Source of the DNA: Methylobacterium sp. 17Sr1-1 | GTDB lineage: Bacteria; Pseudomonadota; Alphaproteobacteria; Rhizobiales; Beijerinckiaceae | Direction of reading: 5' to 3' | Length of the DNA: 64,000 nt | Assembly: GCF_003173775.1 (NCBI RefSeq) | Contig: NZ_CP029552.1 | Span: 5,787,001 to 5,851,000 of the forward strand | Part shown: one piece after another, positions 56,601-64,000 of the stretch | Layout: every line of letters begins with the position of its first letter | How positions within the stretch are numbered: the first letter of the stretch is position 1 | The notes under the pieces: generated by a model | Databases searched by the model: none | What the model was told of the DNA's origin: nothing | Seen by the model: the letters and a program-made list of their open reading frames with translations, nothing else | Translations under genes and position numbers: made by a program

Positions 56601-58145
56601 ATGCCCTACGAGCTGCCCTCGGTCGACCTCCTGGCCGAGCCGCGGGAATCGGACGGCAGCAACCTCGACCCCGAGATGCTGGAGGACAACGCTCTCCAGC
56701 TGCAGCAGGTGATCCAGGATTTCGGGGTGCGCGGCGAGATCCTGGCGGTGCGGCCGGGTCCGGTGGTGACGCTGTACGAGATGGAGCCGGCGCCGGGCAC
56801 CAAGTCGAGCCGCGTCATCTCGCTCGCCGACGACATCGCCCGCTCGATGTCCGCCATCTCCGCCCGCGTCGCCGTCGTCCAGGGCCGCAACGCCATCGGC
56901 ATCGAGCTGCCGAACCTCAAGCGCGAGACGGTGTACCTGCGCGAGCTCCTGACCTCGCCGGTCTTCACCGAGACCAAGCAGAAGCTCGCGCTCTGCCTCG
57001 GCAAGAATATCGGCGGCGAGGCGATCATCGCCGACCTCGCCCGCATGCCTCACCTGCTGGTGGCCGGCACCACCGGCTCGGGCAAGTCGGTCGCCATCAA
57101 CACCATGATCCTGTCGCTGCTCTACCGGCTGAAGCCGGAGGAGTGCCGCCTGATCATGGTCGATCCCAAGATGCTGGAACTGTCGGTCTACGACGGCATC
57201 CCGCACCTGCTCTCCCCCGTCGTCACCGACCCGAAGAAGGCGGTCATCGCCCTCAAGTGGGCGGTGCGCGAGATGGAGGAGCGCTACAAGAAGATGGCGC
57301 GCTTGGGCGTCCGCAACATCGACGGCTTCAACGCCCGGGTGGCGGAGGCGCGGGCGCGCGGCGAGGTGATCACCCGCACGGTCCAGACCGGCTTCGACCG
57401 CGAGACCGGCGAGGCGGTCTACGAGGACGAGGTCATGGACCTCACCGCCCTGCCCTACATCGTGATCGTGGTCGACGAGATGGCCGACCTGATGATGGTG
57501 GCGGGCAAGGACATCGAGGGGGCGATCCAGCGTCTCGCCCAGATGGCGCGGGCCGCCGGTCTCCACCTGATCATGGCGACGCAGCGCCCGTCGGTGGACG
57601 TGATCACCGGGACGATCAAGGCGAATTTCCCGACCCGGATCTCGTTCCAGGTGACCTCGAAGATCGACTCGCGCACGATCCTCGGCGAGATGGGCGCCGA
57701 GCAGCTGCTGGGCCAGGGCGACATGCTGTTCATGGCGGGCGGCGGCCGGACGACCCGGGTGCACGGGCCGTTCTGCTCGGACGACGAGGTCGAGCAGGTG
57801 GTGGCCCATCTCAAGCGCCAGGGCCGCCCGTCCTACCTCGACGCCGTCACGGCGGACGAGGAGGCCGAGGAGGCGGCCGCCGCCGCGCAGGACGCCCCGG
57901 TCATGGACCAGGGCAGCTTCGGCGACCCGTCGGCCGACCTCTACGACCAGGCGGTGGCGGTGGTGCTTCGCGACAAGAAGGCCTCGACCAGCTACATCCA
58001 GCGGCGCCTGCAGATCGGCTACAACCGGGCCGCCTCGCTGATGGAGCGGATGGAGCGCGAGGGCATCGTCGGCCCGGCCAACCACGCCGGAAAGCGCGAG
58101 ATCCTGATCGAGCCGGCGCCCCAGCAAGGGGCCGAGGAGGCGTGA
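53682..58145 (+). CDS. ftsK: DNA translocase FtsK, without recognisable N-terminal membrane domain
   Basis: A 1487-residue protein. The first about 950 residues are a proline-, alanine- and glutamate-rich linker with no transmembrane segment; FtsK normally starts with four. The motor follows: [28 protein letters not shown], Walker A in [14 protein letters not shown] (about residue 1129), Walker B in [18 protein letters not shown] and the arginine-rich [18 protein letters not shown]. The C-terminal gamma domain ([39 protein letters not shown]) reads KOPS DNA. A linker motif VRFTRTPDH occurs twice (about residues 324 and 406), and PAAPL runs occur near residue 785. Either it is a soluble paralogue of a second FtsK, or it is recruited to the septum by the linker. 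Start ATG 53682. Confidence 0.92.
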   Translation: MRQSGRPPFSDSSPRGPQRVRDHLRTPERRERPLGVLAQTVMNLRALLARRFAPPAPPPAQRDYTLSRRATPSWMADALVRPDAAEPGVARAAPPEPWNQSPFAPAPGPGRTAPSQAASQTAPLAAPAGNWAPDPALGPAPMPDPLLSSRAVPPVARGSAQARDAGELPDAAQAWPRDTYSRDPAPRSPAYQDPAYQGSPPQAARPPMPEPVVVPPAEPFRAQAPDPDLPAEPDILAPPAVMVAPEVPAPRHAASSHWAPDPALVPEGGWTMPIPPAGPARAVLTRARRRDAEPSAAVPEARSRPSPQEPTHARSPERPAETGVRFTRTPDHVLQARHRRREQALREKEEALRAAEAEAEARAAAELAAAEAARAEAEAARIEAEAAAAAAAVPIWRQPFVLPPGVRFTRTPDHLLRHPQEDSIRAEAVPEVAGGAEPAAGEAAPGPEASDAAALPAAEPVATGEAVAAVVPEDAPAFADSTQPVALDIAAPASLPAEEAPVAEPAGIAPESTASEPAASETASAEAAPPAPDLPAPERTVAAEAPVAPAQVFDVPNSAILVPVDVSHLRSLPPRPVYTLDRLLQHDWTCPLPTAAEQDNRPVPDPVADEATAEVLPAADAAPPVEPMVAEAVAAAPAAPTGMPPTDLPPDVPLVGLPPVDFHSMDLPPEPVAGTAVAAAMEIVPAVSTPGDEAHEAFVAVERDVAADLPPAAILLPAPAPMLALTYAPLPETVFLPVPVESEPPDASLAVPVAPEAVVEAAVGIVPAVASEPAPAPASPLPAAPLPAAPLPAAPLAFTPVPWSFIAADALPVTQPETAQVLSAGTLASAPAEGRPAAEPSAEPASPTPRGAQPFVYVPTGRLNAPPAPTLPAPPRPPRIILPIATPSVPAAAPSEPVAPHGAPPAPEPVAAAPSWSPVTGAMPATEPHGLVIGTAGLDCDLGLDADEDGDDEDDILAPVATIPLRQAARLLEMPYELPSVDLLAEPRESDGSNLDPEMLEDNALQLQQVIQDFGVRGEILAVRPGPVVTLYEMEPAPGTKSSRVISLADDIARSMSAISARVAVVQGRNAIGIELPNLKRETVYLRELLTSPVFTETKQKLALCLGKNIGGEAIIADLARMPHLLVAGTTGSGKSVAINTMILSLLYRLKPEECRLIMVDPKMLELSVYDGIPHLLSPVVTDPKKAVIALKWAVREMEERYKKMARLGVRNIDGFNARVAEARARGEVITRTVQTGFDRETGEAVYEDEVMDLTALPYIVIVVDEMADLMMVAGKDIEGAIQRLAQMARAAGLHLIMATQRPSVDVITGTIKANFPTRISFQVTSKIDSRTILGEMGAEQLLGQGDMLFMAGGGRTTRVHGPFCSDDEVEQVVAHLKRQGRPSYLDAVTADEEAEEAAAAAQDAPVMDQGSFGDPSADLYDQAVAVVLRDKKASTSYIQRRLQIGYNRAASLMERMEREGIVGPANHAGKREILIEPAPQQGAEEA

Positions 58146-58293
58146 GCCGCCCCGCCGTCGCATATTCGCCACAGGGGCCGGCTCTATGGCCGGACCGGCC
58201 CCCTGCGGCACGCCAGCATCCCGGGCGGGTGCGGCGTCGGCATGCCGGCGCGGCCCCGTCCCTCCCCGTCCGCCCACACGGAGAACCCTGCCG

Positions 58294-59250
58294 ATGAACG
58301 GCCGTCCCCGCTCCGGCCCGCTCCGCGCGGTGTCCCTCGGCGCCGCGCTCTCGGTCGCCGCCCTCGTGAGCGCGGCGCCTGCCCAGGCGCAGGTCTCGTC
58401 GTTCCTCGACGGACTGTTCGGCCGCAAGGACCCGGCGCCCGAGGCCGCGCAGCCGGACATGGCCCCCGCCGCTCCGGGCCAGGCGCCGACGGCCGGCCAG
58501 GCCCCCGGCTCCTCCGCCAAGGCGCCGCTGCCGCCACGCCGGCCGGCTTCCCTCGGCGGGGCCAAGAACGCCGCGCCCGAGCCCGTCGAGACCGCCGCCG
58601 TCCCGTCCGCCCCTGAAGCAGGACGGCCGGCCCAGCAGGTCGCCGCCGTCACCACGCCGTCGGCGGTCGACCCCGCCAACCCGGCGGCGGTGATCGAGCG
58701 CGCCAACGCCTATTTCAACGGCGTCACGACGCTGACCGGCAACTTCGTCCAGATCGGCGCCGACGGGCGCAAGATCGGCGGCAAGCTCACCCTCGCCAAG
58801 CCCGGCCGCCTGCGCTTCGACTACGACCAGCCTTCGAGCCTGGAGGTGATCGCCGACGGCACCTCGGTGGCGGTGCGCGACCGCAAGCTGGCGACGCAGG
58901 ACCTCTACTTCATCTCGCAGACGCCGCTGAAATTCCTTTTGCGCGACAAGATCGACCTCGCCCGCGACCTCACGGTCACCGACGTGTCGGCCGAGCCCGG
59001 CGGGATCCGCATCGTGCTCGACGACCGCTCGACGCTCGGCGGCACCTCGCGCATCGCGCTCTACTTCGACGATTCGATGAAGACCTTGAGCCAGTGGCGG
59101 ATCACCGACCCGCAGGGTTACCAGACCACCGTGCTGCTCTCCAACCTCCAGCGCGGCCGCGCCGTCGACGGCATGCTGTTCGTCATCAATTACGGCCGGG
59201 CGGTCGACAAGGAGCTCGAGGCCAAGATGCAGCAGGCCCGCCCGAACTGA
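58294..59250 (+). CDS. lolA: Outer-membrane lipoprotein carrier LolA-like protein
   Basis: A 318-residue exported protein with a signal peptide ending near APAQAQ (residue 32), a low-complexity proline- and alanine-rich linker to about residue 115, and the LolA domain: ANAYFNGVTTLTGNFVQIGADGRKIGGKLTLAKPGRLRFDYDQP and later QTPLKFLLRDKIDL, RIALYFDDSMKTLSQWRITDPQGY. In the periplasm LolA carries lipoproteins from the inner to the outer membrane. The extra linker makes it longer than the E. coli protein (about 200 residues). It follows ftsK in the same direction, a frequent order. Confidence 0.9.
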   Translation: MNGRPRSGPLRAVSLGAALSVAALVSAAPAQAQVSSFLDGLFGRKDPAPEAAQPDMAPAAPGQAPTAGQAPGSSAKAPLPPRRPASLGGAKNAAPEPVETAAVPSAPEAGRPAQQVAAVTTPSAVDPANPAAVIERANAYFNGVTTLTGNFVQIGADGRKIGGKLTLAKPGRLRFDYDQPSSLEVIADGTSVAVRDRKLATQDLYFISQTPLKFLLRDKIDLARDLTVTDVSAEPGGIRIVLDDRSTLGGTSRIALYFDDSMKTLSQWRITDPQGYQTTVLLSNLQRGRAVDGMLFVINYGRAVDKELEAKMQQARPN

Positions 59251-59278
59251 TCCGTCCTCCCTTTCGAGACCTCGACCG

Positions 59279-60088
59279 TTGCGCCTCACCGTCAGCACCT
59301 GGAACATCAACTCGGTCCGCCTGCGCATCGACCTCGTGCGCCGCTTCCTCGACGAGGCGAAGCCCGACGTGCTCTGCCTCCAGGAGACCAAGTGCCCGGA
59401 CGACCGTTTCCCGCTCAAGGAGCTGCAGGGCTTCGGCTATCCCCACGTCGTCTTCGCCGGGCAGAAGGGCTATAACGGCGTCGCGATCCTCTCGCGCCTG
59501 CCGCTCGTCACCCGCGAGGTGATGAGCTTCTGCGAGCGCCAGGACGCGCGCCACATCTCGGCGGTCCTCGGCCCCGAGGCGGGGGCGGCCGCCGGCATCG
59601 CGATCCACGATTTCTACGTCCCGGCCGGCGGCGACGTGCCGGACGCCAAGCTCAACGACAAGTTCGCCCACAAGCTCTCCTTCATGGACGAGCTGCGCGC
59701 CTGGGGCGGCCGTCGCCCCGCGGGTCCGTCGATCCTCGTCGGCGACCTCAACGTGGCGCCGCTGGAGCACGACGTCTGGTCGCACAAGCAGCTCCTCGAC
59801 GTGGTGAGCCACACCCCGATCGAGACCGAGCGCCTGGAGACCCTGCGCGGCGAGGCCGGCTGGGTCGACACGATGCGCCACCTCCGCCCGCCGCCGGAGA
59901 AGATTTTTACCTGGTGGAGCTACCGCTCCCCCGACTGGGCGGCGGCCGACAAGGGACGGCGCCTCGACCACATCTGGGTCACCCCGGACCTCGCCGACAC
60001 CGTGAAGTCGGTGACGGTGGCCCGCCACACCCGGGCCTGGGAGAAGCCGTCGGACCATGTGCCGGTGACGGTGGAATTGGAGCTGTAG
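59279..60088 (+). CDS. xth: Exodeoxyribonuclease III
   Basis: A 269-residue member of the exonuclease/endonuclease/phosphatase family. Motifs: STWNINSVRLRIDLVRRFLDEA, VLCLQETKCPD, VGDLNVAPLEHDVW, RLDHIWVTPDL and SDHVPV, holding the metal and catalytic residues. It is an AP endonuclease and 3'-5' exonuclease in base excision repair. The start is TTG at 59279, since the following RLTVSTWNINS is the normal beginning; no ATG is available. Follows lolA by 28 bases. Confidence 0.93.
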   Translation: MRLTVSTWNINSVRLRIDLVRRFLDEAKPDVLCLQETKCPDDRFPLKELQGFGYPHVVFAGQKGYNGVAILSRLPLVTREVMSFCERQDARHISAVLGPEAGAAAGIAIHDFYVPAGGDVPDAKLNDKFAHKLSFMDELRAWGGRRPAGPSILVGDLNVAPLEHDVWSHKQLLDVVSHTPIETERLETLRGEAGWVDTMRHLRPPPEKIFTWWSYRSPDWAAADKGRRLDHIWVTPDLADTVKSVTVARHTRAWEKPSDHVPVTVELEL

Positions 60089-60170
60089 GGCGGCAACCGA
60101 GATCGGGTTCACGCGCTAGGACAACCGCGAGGCCCTCACTTGCGGAACACGACGGACGTCAAACCCGCCT

Positions 60171-60312
60171 CGTCATCCCGGGGCTGCGCAGCGGAACCCG
60201 GGATCCATAAACGCCGACGGTTCAGGACGTAGCGGAACGCTACTCGCCTCTTCTGAATACCTCGGCGGTTATGGATCCCGGGTTCTCGACTTCGTCGAGC
60301 CCCGGGGTGACG
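60171..60312. repeat. Long nested inverted repeat of the TCATCCCGGG family
   Basis: Outer arms CGTCATCCCGGGG (60171) and CCCCGGGGTGACG (60300-60312) enclose inner arms of 22 bases (60195-60216 with 60263-60284, 21 of 22 paired, including CCCGGGATCCAT). Each arm side also has a small hairpin, for example CTCGAC, TTC, GTCGAG. It lies between the convergent xth and DUF892 genes. Confidence 0.85.
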
Positions 60313-60339
60313 CAGAGGATGCCCTGAAGCGTCTACCGC

Positions 60340-60885
60340 TTACCGGTCCGCCTTCTCGCCCCGGACCTCCCGGGCGACGAACCCCTTCGTCACCGGCACG
60401 ATCTGCCGGAACACCGCCTCGGCCATCCGCTCTTCCTCCTTGAGCGACAGGCGCAGGATCTCGATGTCCCGCTGGTGCCCGGCCTCCTCGGCGAGCGCGA
60501 TCAGCGACGTGTAGGCGGCGATCTCGTAGGTCTCGACCGAGTAGTCGGTGTAGAGGTTCTTCAGGACCTCGTCGCCCGTCACGCTGTGCACCAGCGCCGC
60601 GACGTTGCCGACCGTCTGGGTCACCACATCCTTCAGGAGCGAGCGGTCCTCGCCGTGGCCGTGCAGCAGGTCGGAGAGGCGAGCGACCTGCTGGTCGGTC
60701 TCGCTCTTGTGCAGCCGCAGGGCCTGGGTCAGATCGGGGTAGCTCTCGTAGCGCTCGATCTGGCGCTGGATCATCTGCGCCGCCTGCTTCTCCAGGGCGT
60801 GGGTGTTGCGCAGGGCGGTGACGTAGATCGACTGCACGGTCTCGTTGGTGGCCGAGCTGGTCTGGCCCGCGGTCGCGGTGGTCAT
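60340..60885 (-). CDS. DUF892 ferritin-like protein (YciE/YciF type)
   Basis: A 181-residue, all-helical protein: [28 protein letters not shown], then [25 protein letters not shown] and a second helix pair ([44 protein letters not shown]). Pattern and glutamate/histidine residues agree with DUF892, a ferritin-like di-iron fold often induced by stress in alphaproteobacteria. Role unknown. GAGAGG precedes the ATG. Confidence 0.88.
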   Translation of the reverse strand: MTTATAGQTSSATNETVQSIYVTALRNTHALEKQAAQMIQRQIERYESYPDLTQALRLHKSETDQQVARLSDLLHGHGEDRSLLKDVVTQTVGNVAALVHSVTGDEVLKNLYTDYSVETYEIAAYTSLIALAEEAGHQRDIEILRLSLKEEERMAEAVFRQIVPVTKGFVAREVRGEKADR

Positions 60886-61192
60886 CGAAGAACCTCTCGT
60901 GGAATGGAGAATGGCGGGCAAACTTCTCGGGGGTATCCCGGGTTCGACCTCGGCCGTTCGCCTGGCGGCTCCCGGGGGCGTGACGAAACCACGCGCGGGA
61001 CGGCTCGCCGAGAGGGAGTGGCGGGGGCGAACGGTTTCGTGTAGAGGTGCGCCACCCTCGCCCTCGCACGGCGAGGTTTTTCGCCTTGGCAGACCGCGCT
61101 GGACGACATCCCGGCCCGGCCGAGCCCCGTGCGGAAAGGCGGTCCTCCGAGACTGCGCATCCACGAAACCGTACCACCTGAAAGGACACGCG
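60886..61192 (+). promoter_or_regulatory. Leader region of rpsO with inverted repeat and degenerate repeat copy
   Basis: About 300 bases between the divergent DUF892 and rpsO genes. An 11-base inverted pair, ACGGTTTCGTG at 61031 and CACGAAACCGT at 61162, sits with its right arm some 20 bases before the rpsO start. Farther left is a degenerate copy of the CCCGGG repeat (60925-60982). S15 autoregulates via a 5' leader structure in several bacteria, including Rhizobiales; whether this is one is not shown. Confidence 0.4.
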
Positions 61193-61462
61193 ATGTCGAT
61201 CACGGCGGAGCGCAAGACCGCGCTCATCAAGGAACACGCCCGCGGCGGGACCGACACCGGCTCGCCGGAGGTGCAGGTCGCGATCCTTACCGAGCGGATC
61301 CAGAACCTCACCGGGCACTTCAAGACCCACACCAAGGACAACCACTCGCGCCGCGGCCTGCTCAAGCTGGTCTCGCAGCGCCGGTCGCTCCTCGACTACC
61401 TGAAGCGCAAGGACGAGGCGCGCTACCGCGCCCTCATCGAGCGCCTCGGCATCCGCCGCTAA
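61193..61462 (+). CDS. rpsO: 30S ribosomal protein S15
   Basis: An 89-residue protein, exactly the family length, with the S15 sequence [50 protein letters not shown] and the closing [24 protein letters not shown]. It binds 16S rRNA and is an early assembly protein of the small subunit. AAAGGA lies about seven bases before ATG 61193. A strong terminator follows, but the pnp gene is next in the same direction as in most bacteria. truB, which often precedes rpsO, is not present here. Confidence 0.98.
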   Translation: MSITAERKTALIKEHARGGTDTGSPEVQVAILTERIQNLTGHFKTHTKDNHSRRGLLKLVSQRRSLLDYLKRKDEARYRALIERLGIRR

Positions 61463-61473
61463 GGCGGGCTTCA

Positions 61474-61505
61474 CGCGGTTCGGGCACCGGCCCGGGCCGC
61501 GTTTT
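61474..61505 (+). terminator. Terminator after rpsO
   Basis: CGCGGTTCGGGC (61474-61485), loop ACCG, GCCCGGGCCGCG (61490-61501), then TTTT: a GC-rich stem with one mismatched position and T run. It would attenuate transcription from rpsO into pnp. Confidence 0.7.
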
Positions 61506-61544
61506 GCGATGAAGCCGACTTCGACAGAAGGGCTGCTTCATCGC
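61506..61544 (+). promoter_or_regulatory. Stem-loop in the pnp 5' region
   Basis: A 10-bp stem GCGATGAAGC with GCTTCATCGC around a 19-base spacer, with a further AGCC/GGCT pairing inside, directly behind the rpsO terminator and about 160 bases before pnp. Stem-loops at this place in enterobacteria are cut by RNase III and used by PNPase to control its own mRNA; the same role here is a guess. Confidence 0.5.
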
Positions 61545-61705
61545 CCCGGGTGGGCCGGAATGGGTCCGGCCGCCCACTCTTCCGGGACCCGCATCGAAGA
61601 ATGCGGGCGCGACCGCCAGGGCAGGATCGCCGGTGGCTCATCGTCGAGCCCCTCGCCGTCTTGCGCTGGCGCCGCCCTCCCGGACCGCAGGAAGGCATGA
61701 CGAAC

Positions 61706-63877
<2,172 letters not shown>

Positions 63878-63934
63878 TCGGCTGAACTGGTCGGGCGGGG
63901 ACCGGACGGGTCTCCGCCCGATGAGAGATCCAAG

Positions 63935-63964
63935 AGCGCGGTCCTTAAGGGGCCGCGCTTTTTT
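63935..63964 (+). terminator. Terminator after pnp
   Basis: AGCGCGG-TCC, loop TTAA, GGG-GCCGCGCT, followed by a run of seven T. A standard intrinsic terminator 57 bases after the pnp stop. Confidence 0.85.
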
Positions 63965-64000
63965 CGTATTCGCCGCAGAAGCCCGTACTGTGCGTGCTGC

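Noticed and set aside
51393..58706. Leftward frame open for more than 2400 codons antisense to nadE-ftsK, and similar long antisense frames over the baseplate and tape-measure genes
   Set aside because: High GC removes stop codons from the complementary frame. The text is arginine-, glycine- and proline-rich, has no domain, and the opposite strand holds clear protein families.

Overview
The window looks like a chromosomal segment of a high-GC alphaproteobacterium of the Hyphomicrobiales, most probably Methylobacterium or a close relative. This is inferred from the very GC-rich coding bias, a MucR/Ros-type regulator, a GCG_CRPN-type secreted repeat protein, HslVU, a TIGR01620/YcjX pair, and a phage block with gene-transfer-agent (GTA)-type tail genes. 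No rRNA, tRNA, insertion sequence or CRISPR array was seen.

Layout. Positions 1-4720 hold the 3' end of a flavin-dependent oxidoreductase gene, a small secreted repeat protein, a MucR-like regulator, an L,D-transpeptidase, a sigma factor coupled to a 74-residue protein, and an isoaspartyl-methyltransferase-like enzyme. Positions 4796-26584 are a tightly packed phage block. A single leftward transcription unit runs from a NusG-like protein through terminase, portal, scaffold/protease, capsid, connectors, tail, tape measure, GTA-type baseplate genes and tail fibre to endolysin and holin. A rightward S24-type repressor gene sits at its upstream edge. Head genes are of the DUF1073/DUF2213/DUF2190/DUF2184 kind and tail genes are of the GTA kind. 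There is no integrase, replication module or recognisable att site.

Positions 26629-45654 are host genes: a secreted protein, an aldo/keto reductase, the divergent pobR-pobA pair (4-hydroxybenzoate to protocatechuate), a chemoreceptor, a long leftward cluster (an uncharacterised membrane-protein pair, MoxR ATPase, SixA-like phosphatase, exported protein, YcjX-like GTPase, TIGR01620 membrane protein), a trans-sulfuration-type PLP enzyme, a CPA2 cation/proton antiporter and a RecD-like helicase.

Positions 45606-64000 are mostly housekeeping: hslV-hslU preceded by two tiny membrane proteins, a metallo-beta-lactamase-fold hydrolase, a PilZ protein, an isochorismatase-like hydrolase, glutamine-dependent NAD synthase, ftsK-lolA-xth, a DUF892 ferritin-like protein, and rpsO-pnp with clear terminators and a structured pnp leader.

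Three families of palindromic intergenic repeats are present, one with two copies inside the phage head module. The points most worth following up are the integrase-less mosaic phage block with its own NusG paralogue, the FtsK without membrane segments, a 23-codon ORF behind a full anti-Shine-Dalgarno complement, the zinc-less MucR, and the unknown membrane-protein pair next to MoxR.
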